This document shows positions 1-7,917 of a stretch of 64,000 nucleotides of DNA, piece by piece; within the stretch, counting starts at the first letter, position 1; each line of letters begins with the position of its first letter. Under the pieces are notes generated by a model. The model was given only the letters and a program-made list of their open reading frames with translations. It searched no databases and had not been told where the DNA came from. This stretch comes from Acidithiobacillus sp. (GTDB lineage: Bacteria; Pseudomonadota; Gammaproteobacteria; Acidithiobacillales; Acidithiobacillaceae): NCBI GenBank assembly GCA_028697715.1, contig JAQVDS010000004.1:1-64000 (forward strand), written 5' to 3'. The position numbers and the translations under genes are program-made.

Positions 1-433
1 GGGTGCGGGCGTCAGGGTCGATGAGCCAGCAGTGTCCAACGCCAGCGGCGGCGTAACGCGGCAGCTTCAGGACCCGGTCGGTGCTGGCGGTGGCGGGCGA
101 AAGTACTTCGCAGACCCAGTCAGGGGCGTGCGCAAACCACGCGGTCTGGGGCAGAGAGGGCAGGCGCTCCCGGCGCCAGCCGGCGAGATCGGGGACGAGA
201 ATGTCGGTACCCAGATGCAACTCGGGTTCGTCCAGAATCCACCAACCGCCAGGGCCTTCTTTGCCCCAATCGAACGGCGGCATAATGCTGCCACCCAGCC
301 CGGAACTCGCGCGGGCGTGCTTGGGTGCCGGTCTGGGGCTGGTCAGCAGCCTACCGGCAATGATCTCTCCGACGACGTTATCGGGCAGATCGAGCAGGTC
401 TTCATAACGGGCAAGACGTTTGGCGGTGCTCAT
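1..433 (-). CDS. Uma2 family (DUF820) endonuclease-like protein, C-terminus cut by window edge
   Basis: The reading frame opens with MSTAKRLARYEDLLDLPDN and stays open to the left edge, so about 144 residues are visible. It carries the DUF820/Uma2 pattern: a PDLAGW strand and a DWVCEVLSP strand that would carry acidic residues of a PD-(D/E)XK-type fold. The family is abundant in cyanobacteria and some proteobacteria and is predicted to be nuclease-like, but its biological role is unknown. The DNA is a near-perfect copy of 1492-1927, with a divergent patch around 240-310. The copy pair brackets a toxin-antitoxin module. The stop codon lies outside the window. Confidence 0.75.
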   Translation of the reverse strand, partial: MSTAKRLARYEDLLDLPDNVVGEIIAGRLLTSPRPAPKHARASSGLGGSIMPPFDWGKEGPGGWWILDEPELHLGTDILVPDLAGWRRERLPSLPQTAWFAHAPDWVCEVLSPATASTDRVLKLPRYAAAGVGHCWLIDPDART

Positions 434-592
434 GAGGCGCACTCCTGGGTGGCGCAGTCACAAACGGTATCATTGTCGCGCCGTTTTCTGGCACGGGTCC
501 ATGTCGTGGGGATAAGGGTTGTCACAGCCCTAGCTCGCTATGCGAGCCAATGCGCACGAGCTGCAACACTTCGTTATCGGGTTTCCGGTAGA

Positions 593-886
593 TCAATAAC
601 CAGCCTCTTTCTGGTGTCGGAATGCCAGAATATATACCGCATCCTCGGCAGGTTCGTAGCGGTACAGAGCCACATATCCGGAGTCTCCGAATGCAATCAC
701 CAGCTCGCGCAGCTCGAGCATTTCCGAGAGCGGTCGACCAATAGCAGGGGTTGTCTCCAACAGAAGGAATTGCCGCTCGATGGCTTGGCCGGCCCGTCGC
801 GCTGCTTCCCTGGCCTTGGTGGCCAGAAACATTCGGCACCGTTCCAAACCTTCGGCTGCCCCCTCGGTGACAATTACTTGTGGCAC
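593..886 (-). CDS. RelE/ParE-family toxin
   Basis: This 97-aa protein has the compact alpha/beta pattern of ParE/RelE toxins: an N-terminal VIVTEGA strand, a helical stretch rich in Arg/Ala (AREAARRAGQAIERQF), then IGRPLSEM and a C-terminal VALYRYEPAEDAVYILAFRHQKEAGY strand pair ending in the family-typical RHQ segment. ParE members poison gyrase and RelE members cleave mRNA; the target here cannot be assigned. It starts at GTG and overlaps the end of the ribbon-helix-helix antitoxin gene by 13 nt, the usual antitoxin-first arrangement. Confidence 0.8.
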   Translation of the reverse strand: MPQVIVTEGAAEGLERCRMFLATKAREAARRAGQAIERQFLLLETTPAIGRPLSEMLELRELVIAFGDSGYVALYRYEPAEDAVYILAFRHQKEAGY

Positions 887-1146
887 TCAGGAACCACTGT
901 TTCGTCTTCGCTGCCCCAAGTGTTCAACCAAGCTCGTGCTTCCTCACCAGTCAGATGCCGGCCCGTTTCTTGGTAGGCAGCCCAGGAGTGTAAGGCCTCC
1001 TGCCGGAAACTATCGCGTGCTTCTTCGCGCTCGACATACTGCCGGATGGCTTCGAGCATGATCCAGTGCGGCGAGCGACGACGCTGGCTGGCCAAGTGGC
1101 GGACGCGTTTTTTCAGCGTGTCGTCCACCTTGAGAGATGTTACCAT
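874..1146 (-). CDS. Ribbon-helix-helix (CopG/ParD-like) antitoxin
   Basis: A 90-aa protein starting MVTSLKVDDTLKKRVRHLA, a typical ribbon-helix-helix beginning, with helices RSPHWIMLEAIRQYVEREEA. The acidic, helical C-terminus (HLTGEEARAWLNTWGSEDET) would wrap the toxin encoded next. RHH antitoxins bind their own operator and repress the operon; a perfect inverted repeat sits 11 nt upstream of this start (1157-1173). The upstream ATG at 1335 in the same frame was rejected because the added residues are Pro/Arg-rich and unlike the family. Confidence 0.82.
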   Translation of the reverse strand: MVTSLKVDDTLKKRVRHLASQRRRSPHWIMLEAIRQYVEREEARDSFRQEALHSWAAYQETGRHLTGEEARAWLNTWGSEDETVVPECHK

Positions 1147-1156
1147 AGCAGGCCTC

Positions 1157-1173
1157 GTATTACTTGGTAATAC
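1157..1173 (-). promoter_or_regulatory. Operator-like inverted repeat of the toxin-antitoxin operon
   Basis: GTATTAC-TTG-GTAATAC is a perfect 7-bp inverted repeat with a 3-bp spacer, directly upstream of the antitoxin start. A dyad of this size and position is what RHH antitoxins bind for autoregulation. That it is the operator is inference from position and symmetry. Confidence 0.6.
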
Positions 1174-1366
1174 TCTGAAAATAGAGTAGTGATTTTCGGT
1201 CTCCGAATCAAGCTTTCTTGGAGCCGGTACCGGGAGCGGCGGTCTTGCGGCGCACCGATTTCTATGAGCAAACGATATTGGGGAACGCGGCAGAAAGTAT
1301 CCCGGCGCTGAAAACAGAGCCAAAAAATCTAGCATGTTAGCGATTTACTCAGTACGCAAGCCGGGT

Positions 1367-1927
1367 TCAGTACACCCAGAGATGGGAAAGATCGAGCTCG
1401 ATGGCGGCAAAGGGCTCGATGGCGACTACGTCCTGATCTGCCCAGGTACCCAGCAGCAGCCAGCGCCCGTCCTGATTGGCGTAGGCCTCCAGGGTGCGGG
1501 CGTCAGGGTCGATGAGCCAGCAGTGTCCAACGCCAGCGGCGGCGTAACGCGGCAGCTTCAGGACCCGGTCGGTGCTGGCGGTGGCGGGCGAAAGTACTTC
1601 GCAGACCCAGTCAGGGGCCTGCGCAAACCACGCGGTCTGGGGCAGAGAGGGCAGGCGCTCCCGGCGCCAGCCGGCGAGATCGGGGACGAGAATGTCGGTA
1701 CCCAGATGCAACTCGGGTTCGTCCAGAATCCACCAGCCGCCGGGGCCCCCGTCCCCTCCCAGATCAAAAGGATTGCCAATCCTGATGCCCAGGACCGACG
1801 AGGCACGTGCGTGCTTGGGTGCCGGTCTGGGGCTGGTCAGCAGCCTACCGGCAATGATCTCTCCGACGACGTTATCGGGCAGATCGAGCAGATCTTCATA
1901 ACGGGCAAGACGTTTGGCAGTGCTCAT
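1367..1927 (-). CDS. Uma2 family (DUF820) endonuclease-like protein
   Basis: A 186-aa protein beginning MSTAKRLARYEDLL, with the Uma2/DUF820 landmarks LHLGTDILVPDLAGW, DWVCEVLSPATAS and a C-terminal LIDPDARTLEAY...W segment. The start at 1927 is chosen because it overlaps the stop of the upstream Uma2 gene as ATGA, implying translational coupling. It is almost identical to the gene at 1-433, except that residues around 45-65 differ (IRIGNPFDLGGDG against GGSIMPPFDWGKE). The function of the family is not established; a PD-(D/E)XK nuclease fold is predicted. Confidence 0.82.
   Translation of the reverse strand: MSTAKRLARYEDLLDLPDNVVGEIIAGRLLTSPRPAPKHARASSVLGIRIGNPFDLGGDGGPGGWWILDEPELHLGTDILVPDLAGWRRERLPSLPQTAWFAQAPDWVCEVLSPATASTDRVLKLPRYAAAGVGHCWLIDPDARTLEAYANQDGRWLLLGTWADQDVVAIEPFAAIELDLSHLWVY
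1492..1927. repeat. Second copy of a ~430-bp direct repeat (first copy 1-433)
   Basis: Bases 1492 onward match bases 1 onward almost perfectly. I see a single G/C difference in the first ~140 bp, a few scattered changes, then a divergent ~70-bp patch (about 240-310 in copy one), and again near identity to both ATG codons. The offset shifts from 1491 to 1494, a 3-bp length difference within the patch. The copies are the two Uma2 coding regions. Confidence 0.9.
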
Positions 1928-2493
1928 AGGGATCCACCAAATACGCCCTCGTAGACATCGGCCACGGAGATTTCTGTGTTCACGCAATCCAGGGCGAAGC
2001 TGCCGTCCGTATATTCATCGGGTAGCCAGTCCTGGCGACGGCGGTAAACTTCGATTCGCGGTTCATCCTGCGCCACAATCAGGTATTCCTGCAGGCTGCC
2101 GATGGTGATGTAGGAAAGCAGCTTTTCCCGGCGGTCGAGGCGCTCGGTGTGTGGGCTCAATACTTCGACGAGCAAACAGGGGCGGGTGCTGAAGTAGTCC
2201 TCGCGGTCTTCTGGATCGCAGCTGAGTACCAGATCGGGATAATAGAATAGGGTTTTGCCGTGGATCTCCAGCCGGACTTTCATGTCACTGGCAAAGAGTT
2301 GGCAGGTCGTGTACTGCAAAAGTGGCCGAAGTTTGGCGGCGAGATTCACGCAGACCAGGCCATGTCGCCGACTCGCGCCGGTCATGGCATACACGACACC
2401 GTCGATGTACTCATGGCGAACCTGGCCGTCCAGTTCTCCGGCGAGGTAGTCTTCAACCGTAACAAAGGGATGCGGGGCGGATTGCAAAGTCAT
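1924..2493 (-). CDS. Uma2 family (DUF820) endonuclease-like protein, divergent paralog
   Basis: A 189-aa protein starting MTLQSAPHPFVTVEDYLAGE, the family-typical opening (T-x-E-D-Y). It continues with HEYIDGVVYAMTGASRRHG, YYPDLVLSCDPED and CLLVEVLSPHTERLDRREKL, the last two being the putative active-site strands of the PD-(D/E)XK-like fold. It belongs to the more common Uma2 subgroup and differs clearly from its two neighbours. It is the first gene of a two-gene unit, its TGA overlapping the ATG of the next Uma2 gene. The longer frame up to 2604 was not used because the extra N-terminus does not fit the family. The 230 bp up to 2723 show no gene. Confidence 0.82.
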   Translation of the reverse strand: MTLQSAPHPFVTVEDYLAGELDGQVRHEYIDGVVYAMTGASRRHGLVCVNLAAKLRPLLQYTTCQLFASDMKVRLEIHGKTLFYYPDLVLSCDPEDREDYFSTRPCLLVEVLSPHTERLDRREKLLSYITIGSLQEYLIVAQDEPRIEVYRRRQDWLPDEYTDGSFALDCVNTEISVADVYEGVFGGSL

Positions 2494-2723
2494 GGTCTGC
2501 GCTCCTGTTGCGTGCTGGTGCCTTGCAGCATAACGCGATTTTACTCCGAGCCGCACCCGCATGCATACGTCTGTATGCGATTGGTTGAGGAGTGGGCTAC
2601 CCAAGCTCTTGCCGAATGGGACGTAGAACGCCGTTTTCAGATCATGGCGGCACAGGGAAATATCGAGACAGCCTTGCGCGTACTGGAGCGACTGGACTCA
2701 ATTTGACAGGGATGCCGGAGGAA

Positions 2724-3245
2724 TCAATCCTCCAACGCAGATGGATTGATTTTGGGTGCCTCTGGCACCGGCGGCCGCTGCCAGTCATATTCGCCTTTTT
2801 CCTCTGGCGGCATACTGGCATATTTTTGCAGGGCGCGATATTTGGCCAGCTCACGGCGCAACTCCTGCTCAGCCCGCAGAAAATCCATCTCACCCGGCTT
2901 GCTGCTGGCAACAGCGGCCTTTGCCTCCGCGACCTTCTCCTGGATCGTGGCGGGATTCAGGTCGGGAATACGGATGCTCAGATCGGCAAGGACCATCACC
3001 CCATTGGGCAGGATTTCTGCAAATCCTCCCTCCAGAAACAAGACCTCCACGCTGCCATCCGGCAGATGCATGCGCATCTCTCCCGCCTGCAAGATGGTCA
3101 GCAGGGGGGCGTGATGGGCGAGGATGCCCAGTTCTCCGAGTTCCCCTGGCAAGGCCAGAAAAACACATTGCCCAGAAAAAACCAGCCCATGGACATCGGC
3201 CACCTGCAGCGGAAAAGCGTTTCTGGTATCGGTCATGGTTACCAT
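2724..3245 (-). CDS. atpC: ATP synthase epsilon subunit-like protein, orphan gene
   Basis: A protein of about 173 aa with an epsilon beta-sandwich: FPLQVADVHGLVFSGQ, ELGELGILAHHAPLLTIL, MRMHLPDGS and FLEGGFAEILPNGVMVLAD. A helical region follows (EQELRRELAKYRAL), then an unusual Pro-rich tail (RPPVPEAPKINPSALED), making it longer than the usual ~140 aa. Epsilon normally links rotor and catalytic head of F1 and inhibits hydrolysis. No other atp gene is nearby; the neighbours are Uma2 genes and a divergent TonB-like gene, so it is either a displaced or a second copy. The start could also be 3236 (MTDTRN). Confidence 0.75.
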   Translation of the reverse strand: MVTMTDTRNAFPLQVADVHGLVFSGQCVFLALPGELGELGILAHHAPLLTILQAGEMRMHLPDGSVEVLFLEGGFAEILPNGVMVLADLSIRIPDLNPATIQEKVAEAKAAVASSKPGEMDFLRAEQELRRELAKYRALQKYASMPPEEKGEYDWQRPPVPEAPKINPSALED

Positions 3246-3430
3246 TTTTTGCTGGGAAAGATGCAAACAGCGTGTCAAGTGTAAACCATCAGGAAAAGGC
3301 TAGCCACTTGGAGGCCCTCTGCTGCCCCTTGGCGGAAATGTGAATAAAAGTCTCTCCGGCTTTACTCCGCGTAGCGGATGCTTCAATCTTGCAGCCTGCG
3401 CAGGTTGCAAGAGACTTTGTGGGTGGTGAG

Positions 3431-4261
3431 GTGAGCGTCGGCAATCCGTTTTATTTCTTGGTGCCCGAGGGCAAGCCGCATTGGAGCGACAGCCTTCTGC
3501 CGTGGGTAGTGCCCGCCACGCTGCTGATTGCGCTGCTGCTCTTTCTGTTGCTCTATCAACATCCGCCCAAACCCCTCGCGCTGCAGGGCAAGCAAGAGCA
3601 GTATAAGACCTTTCAGATCATGCCCGAACCGACCCGGCCGGTCGCTCCCAGCCGGCCAGCCAGAGCCCAGCCTGCCCTGCCGGTACCGCACGTGCAACCG
3701 CGCCCCCGGCCCACGCCACGGCCACAGGTCCAACCCCAACCACGGCCGCAGGTCCATCCGCTGCCGCGCTCCAGCACCCAGGCCCCTCCCGTAGAGCAGC
3801 CAGCGCCGAGCCAACCGGCCGCTGCACCGAGCACAGTATCCCCAGGCAAGGCCGTCCCGCACATCAGTCTGGGACGTCTGGAAGAACAGATGGACAACGC
3901 CGCACGCAGTGCGACCGCAGCCCCTGCCCTGCCCAAATTCCACAATCCGGAAAGCCCCGCCGCCGAGTTTTACATTGCCGGCTGGATTCAGAAGTTGGAG
4001 CGGATCGGCGACCTGAACTACCCTGGTCAGATGGTGGGTAACCTGAAGGTCAAAGTGGTACTCAACCCCGAGGGAGGCTTGCAGCGCATCATCATGGTCC
4101 AGTCTTCCGGCAATTCCAAGCTCGACGCCGCGGCCGAGCAGATCATTCGCCTGTCCTTCCCCTATACCGCGTTTTCCGAGCAGCTCAAAAAGCAGACGCG
4201 GCGCATCGAGATCCCACTGAACATGCATTTCCTTGGCGTGCGCCAGGTAAATGTCTGGTAA
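3431..4261 (+). CDS. TonB-family energy transducer
   Basis: A 276-aa protein with a short cytoplasmic N-terminus, one transmembrane helix (LLPWVVPATLLIALLLFLLLY), a long Pro-rich periplasmic spacer (RPRPTPRPQVQPQPRPQ, then APPVEQPAPSQPAAAP) and a C-terminal TonB domain. The domain shows LKVKVVLNPEGGLQRIIMVQSSGNSKLD and RLSFPYTAFSEQL, the usual beta-alpha-beta pattern. TonB couples the proton-motive force via ExbBD to outer-membrane receptors, but no exbBD or receptor is visible here. GTG at 3431 is preferred, with a GGTGAG ribosome site just before it, over a TTG at 3389. The next small gene follows after 12 nt. Confidence 0.8.
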   Translation: MSVGNPFYFLVPEGKPHWSDSLLPWVVPATLLIALLLFLLLYQHPPKPLALQGKQEQYKTFQIMPEPTRPVAPSRPARAQPALPVPHVQPRPRPTPRPQVQPQPRPQVHPLPRSSTQAPPVEQPAPSQPAAAPSTVSPGKAVPHISLGRLEEQMDNAARSATAAPALPKFHNPESPAAEFYIAGWIQKLERIGDLNYPGQMVGNLKVKVVLNPEGGLQRIIMVQSSGNSKLDAAAEQIIRLSFPYTAFSEQLKKQTRRIEIPLNMHFLGVRQVNVW

Positions 4262-4273
4262 CGAGGAGAGTCC

Positions 4274-4447
4274 GTGAAAAAACCCAAGCGATCCACCCTG
4301 CTGATGTTTTTGTTTTTAGTACTCTGGGCTGTGGCGATGGTAGCTCTGGTCGTCATCGGCTTCACCAATATCCAGCCCGCCGGCATCGGCAAGAGCGGGG
4401 CAGCACCGCAAGCCAGCGAGGCTGCCCCGTCCCACGGCGCGTCTTAG
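4274..4447 (+). CDS. Small single-pass membrane protein
   Basis: A 57-aa frame starting GTG, preceded by GAGGAG at a good distance and lying 12 nt after the TonB-like gene, so probably in its operon. The sequence has a basic N-terminus (KKPKRST), one hydrophobic helix (LLMFLFLVLWAVAMVALVVI) and an Ala/Gly/Ser tail, suggesting N-in single-pass topology. I do not recognise a family. Its last 4 nt overlap the convergent thioredoxin gene. Confidence 0.6.
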   Translation: MKKPKRSTLLMFLFLVLWAVAMVALVVIGFTNIQPAGIGKSGAAPQASEAAPSHGAS

Positions 4448-4818
4448 TGCTGCGCGCCACCTTCCTGCGCGGCGATCTCCGCCCGCACCTGCTCCATATC
4501 GAGGGCCTTGGCCTGCTCGATGACCTGATCGAGGGCACTGGCCGGTAAGGAGCCCGCCTGCGAAAAAATGCCGATCTGCTGTCGGAAGATGGTCAGGGTC
4601 GGAATGGAACGGATCTGAAAGGCACCCGCCAATTCCTGTTCTTCATCGGTATTCACCTTGCCAAAGACGACATCGGGATACTTCTCGGCAGCGGCCTCAA
4701 AGATGGGCGCGAAAGCCCGGCACGGGGCACACCAGGGCGCCCAGAAGTCCACCAGCACCAGTTCGTTGCCGGTAATGATCTGTTCGAAGTTATCCTGCGT
4801 CAGTTCTACCACGGCCAT
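4444..4818 (-). CDS. trxA: Thioredoxin
   Basis: A 124-aa protein with a classic thioredoxin fold: VLVDFWAPWCAPC near residues 22-34, the KVNTDEE strand, and the cis-Pro loop SIPTLTIF. The active site reads WCAPC rather than the commonest WCGPC; this variant is known in the family and keeps both redox cysteines. It is longer than the typical ~108 aa, with a charged helical C-terminal extension (MEQVRAEIAAQEGGAQH). AAGGAGG lies just upstream of the ATG. It would reduce cytosolic disulfides. It is divergent from xseA. Confidence 0.88.
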   Translation of the reverse strand: MAVVELTQDNFEQIITGNELVLVDFWAPWCAPCRAFAPIFEAAAEKYPDVVFGKVNTDEEQELAGAFQIRSIPTLTIFRQQIGIFSQAGSLPASALDQVIEQAKALDMEQVRAEIAAQEGGAQH

Positions 4819-4902
4819 ACGGCCTCCTTGTCTAGCGAGTGTAGGTTGACCTTAAGTCCCGCTCCCCGTAAGGTCAAGGAAAATCCGGATAACCGAGGAC
4901 GA

Positions 4903-6243
4903 ATGAGCGAGTTCGCCACGTCGCTGCCGATTCTCCGCGTGAGCGACCTCAACAGTGCCGTGCGGGAGATTATCGAGGGAAACTTTCCACCGCTGCGGGT
5001 GGAGGGAGAGATCTCCAATTTTGCCTGCCCCAGTTCCGGGCACTGGTACTTTTCGCTCAAGGATGCCCAGGCGCAGGTGCGTTGCGCCATGTTTCGCAAT
5101 CGCAACGGGCTACAATCCTGGCGCCCGCGCGACGGGCAGCAGGTGCAGGTCCTCGCCCAGCCCACCCTGTATGAGGGACGCGGCGAATTCCAGCTCATCG
5201 TCGAACAGATGGAAGAACTGGGCGCCGGCAACCTGGCCGCGGAATTTCAGCGCATCAAAGATAAGCTCGCCGCCGAGGGGCTCTTTGCCAACGAGCACAA
5301 ACGGCCACTGCCGCAACATCCGCGCCGGGTGGCGGTGATCAGCTCGGCGACGGGGGCCGCCTGGCACGACATCCGCGTCACCCTGGCCAAGCGCTGGCCT
5401 CTGCTGGAGCTGTTACTCTACCCCGTTCAGGTGCAGGGGGAAGCAGCAGTGGCGCAGATCGTTGCCGCGCTGCAAAACGCCAATCGGCGCGCTCAGGAAG
5501 ACCTCATCATTCTGGCCCGTGGTGGTGGCAGCGCCGAAGACCTGTGGTGCTTCAATGACGAACGCATCGCCCGTGCCATTCATGCCAGCGTCCTGCCAGT
5601 GGTGACCGGCATCGGGCACGAAATCGACTTTACCATTGCCGACTTCGTGGCCGATTGGCGCGCCGCCACACCCACCGCTGCCGCCGAACAGATCAGTCCG
5701 GATCGGGAGGAATGGGCACAGCGGCTTCGTCACCAGCGGCAACGGCTGCAGCGCAGCATGGAACGCCACTTGCGCGACGCTATCCTCGGCCTCGACTATC
5801 TCCGCGCCCGCCTGCGCAATCCCCTCACGGCGCTGCAGCAGCAGGAGCGCGAGGTCGCGCAGCTGCACAGCCGCCTGCGCCGGGAGATGCGAGCGCAGCT
5901 GATGCGATCAGAACAACGCCAGACCGCTCTCCAGGCCCGCCTGCGCCGTATCGATCCCCGCCAAACTATCGACCGCCATCTGGACCATATCGCGCGGTTG
6001 CGCGATCGTCTGCGTCTGAACATCCAGTACCAGCTGCAACAGCGGGAGCAAGAACTGGACCGGCGTCGTTTGCGGTTGCTGGCCCTGAATCCGGCCGCCG
6101 TTTTGGAGCGCGGTTATGCCATTGTGCGCGACAACCAGGGTACCGTTCTGCGCAGCAGCACGGATGTGGCCGTGGGTGCGCGCATCGATGTGCAGCTCTG
6201 GCGCGGGCACCTGCACAGCCAGGTACTGGAGCGGGAGGAATAG
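4903..6243 (+). CDS. xseA: Exodeoxyribonuclease VII large subunit
   Basis: A 446-aa protein, close to the E. coli length. The N-terminal OB domain (EISNFACPSSGHWYFSLKD) is followed by the catalytic region with RRVAVISSATGAAWHDI, the hallmark LARGGGSAEDLWCFND, and TGIGHEIDFTIADFVAD. A long coiled-coil-like Arg/Gln-rich segment (about 290-400) and a C-terminal RGYAIVRD segment complete it. With XseB it degrades single-stranded DNA to oligonucleotides; xseB is not in the window. ATG at 4903 is preceded by GAGGACGA; an upstream TTG extension was rejected. The next gene starts 1 nt after its stop. Confidence 0.95.
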   Translation: MSEFATSLPILRVSDLNSAVREIIEGNFPPLRVEGEISNFACPSSGHWYFSLKDAQAQVRCAMFRNRNGLQSWRPRDGQQVQVLAQPTLYEGRGEFQLIVEQMEELGAGNLAAEFQRIKDKLAAEGLFANEHKRPLPQHPRRVAVISSATGAAWHDIRVTLAKRWPLLELLLYPVQVQGEAAVAQIVAALQNANRRAQEDLIILARGGGSAEDLWCFNDERIARAIHASVLPVVTGIGHEIDFTIADFVADWRAATPTAAAEQISPDREEWAQRLRHQRQRLQRSMERHLRDAILGLDYLRARLRNPLTALQQQEREVAQLHSRLRREMRAQLMRSEQRQTALQARLRRIDPRQTIDRHLDHIARLRDRLRLNIQYQLQQREQELDRRRLRLLALNPAAVLERGYAIVRDNQGTVLRSSTDVAVGARIDVQLWRGHLHSQVLEREE

Positions 6244-6244
6244 C

Positions 6245-7081
6245 GTGGCCTCGACCCTGCAGCCACATTCCGTGCCACCGGGCTGGTTCCGGCGCTGGGT
6301 CCGGGAGTCCTGGGCGTTACAAAGGGAGGCGCCCGTCGCTTTCATTTTTCTTTCGGGCTTGTTGATGCTGATCAACCTCAGTCACCAGCCACTGATCCTG
6401 ACGATTCCCTTTGCCGGTCTGGAAACCGCCCTCATTTTCGCCACCGCCATGACCGTGGAACTGGGAGGCTGGGAAATCCGTGACCTGCTGCTTGCCTTTC
6501 GCGATCTGCCCTGGCTGCCCCTGCTTCGTCTGGGGCTGGTCCTCGCGCTGCTGGTCTTTGTCATTTTGTTAGTACTTTGGTCGCTACAACATTACCTGCA
6601 GGGGATTCTGGCTGATGACCATATTTCTTCGGCAGCCACGCTGAAAACCTTGCACACGAGCGGCTGGGCAAGGCTACCCTTGTGGCTGAAGAATCTCCTC
6701 AGCAACAGCCTGGGGAATGCGCAAACCCTGCTCGGCAATGTATTTTTGATGCTTTCAGTGGGTGCCGTCGTACTGGGGCTGGTACGGCAGGGCTATCTCG
6801 CCCTTCTCGCCGGCTTTCTGGCGGTATTGCGCAATGTACGGATCTGGCTGGTATTTCTGCTCGCCAGTCTGCTTTTGCAAGCAGGAATCAGCTATCTCGC
6901 CCATATTCTCCAGCAGGCCGCGGCGGCGGCCCTTGTCGCTGCCTTATCGGTCATGCTTCTGCTCTGGGTAGGACTCTTTGGCTGGTGTTTTGCCAAGGAA
7001 AGCTTTGGCTTGCCCAAACAGCGGCAGGCCCAGCGTCGGCGTGTTCCCAAGGCGCACGCCATCCCCAGCGTGCAGAACTAA
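6245..7081 (+). CDS. Polytopic membrane protein of unknown function
   Basis: A 278-aa protein starting at GTG with GGGAGGAATAG in front, one nucleotide after the xseA stop, so probably co-transcribed. About six hydrophobic segments are visible: VAFIFLSGLLMLINL, LILTIPFAGLETALIFATA, a helix near LLRLGLVLALLVFVILLVL, then LGNVFLMLSVGAVVLGLV, WLVFLLASLLLQAGI and AAALVAALSVMLLLWVGLFG. The C-terminus is basic (KQRQAQRRRVPKAH). I do not recognise the family; channel, transporter or scaffold roles are all open. Confidence 0.7.
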   Translation: MASTLQPHSVPPGWFRRWVRESWALQREAPVAFIFLSGLLMLINLSHQPLILTIPFAGLETALIFATAMTVELGGWEIRDLLLAFRDLPWLPLLRLGLVLALLVFVILLVLWSLQHYLQGILADDHISSAATLKTLHTSGWARLPLWLKNLLSNSLGNAQTLLGNVFLMLSVGAVVLGLVRQGYLALLAGFLAVLRNVRIWLVFLLASLLLQAGISYLAHILQQAAAAALVAALSVMLLLWVGLFGWCFAKESFGLPKQRQAQRRRVPKAHAIPSVQN

Positions 7082-7102
7082 TTGCCACGCACGCAAGTTG
7101 CG

Positions 7103-7813
7103 TCAAGCGACTGGCCCCAGAATCCCCTGAAAAAAATCCGTCAGCTCATTTATGGCCTGCGGATTGGCGAATTGAAAGGCAAATCCGAGCAAGACAAACT
7201 CGGCAGCGCCGGCGACGCTCTTCTCCTCTGCGGGAGGATCGAGAGGGACCCGCCGCCGCAGCTCCGCCTGCCCTTTCCATTGCCGGGAGTCATTGCGACG
7301 TAGGACGATCTGGCCGCGATCACCCTCCTCACCAATACTGGTCTCTGGGGCTTGTTCACTCGATACATAAATACTCGCTAATAACCCGCCAAGGCCGATA
7401 TCGACGACATCGCCGGAGACTAGTTCCTTCCCCTGCAGGTCATACCAGGTCGCGAGGACGGGACTGCTGACGGTATAGCGCAGATTCTTGCGCCCCTGAC
7501 GGATCTGAATGCTGCTTGGGTAGGGGAAAAGCCAAACACCCGGTTCCTCTTCTTTGCCTTCCTGCAGGAGAAAATGGACTGAGCGTCGGGGCTCATAGTG
7601 GGCGACAAGGACCTTAGCATGCGCGCTACAGAAATTTTCGCAGGCAATAGTTACGCCCCGCGAAGAGAGTCGTACCACCCGACCAATCCCATGCATTCCT
7701 CGACGCAAGTCGCTGAGGGCAATCGCGCCACCACTCTCACGCAAATACAGCAGATATTCGACTATTGCATCATCGACCAGAACACCTCCCTGAGAATCAG
7801 GCTCACCTGTCAT
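7103..7813 (-). CDS. PilZ-domain c-di-GMP receptor
   Basis: A 236-aa protein. Its N-terminal half resembles the YcgR_N-type barrel (GMHGIGRVVRLSSRGVTIAC), and the C-terminal half has the PilZ signature: RQGRKNLRYTV supplies the RxxxR, and VDIGLGGL the (D/N)xSxxG-like motif, here with Gly in place of Ser. PilZ proteins bind c-di-GMP and commonly brake flagella. It lies next to motB/motA on the same strand and near two diguanylate cyclases, which supports a motility role. Start at 7813 has AGGGAG nearby. Confidence 0.78.
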   Translation of the reverse strand: MTGEPDSQGGVLVDDAIVEYLLYLRESGGAIALSDLRRGMHGIGRVVRLSSRGVTIACENFCSAHAKVLVAHYEPRRSVHFLLQEGKEEEPGVWLFPYPSSIQIRQGRKNLRYTVSSPVLATWYDLQGKELVSGDVVDIGLGGLLASIYVSSEQAPETSIGEEGDRGQIVLRRNDSRQWKGQAELRRRVPLDPPAEEKSVAGAAEFVLLGFAFQFANPQAINELTDFFQGILGPVA

Positions 7814-7917
7814 CGATCTTCTCCCTTGCGCTGGCTCCATCATGCGGATTTCTTCCTGACCACTGCCGATGATTTATCGGGACAGTATCACAGGAAACAA
7901 AATCGGAGAATGGAGAA

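Noticed and set aside
32..976. Plus-strand frames across the Uma2 copies and toxin gene
   Set aside because: They run opposite recognisable Uma2, ParE-like and antitoxin genes and have Gly/Arg/Pro-rich sequence.
2715..2735. GGAGG/CCTCC hairpin at the atpC-like stop codon
   Set aside because: Only 5 bp, overlapping the stop and without a T-run; too weak to call a terminator.
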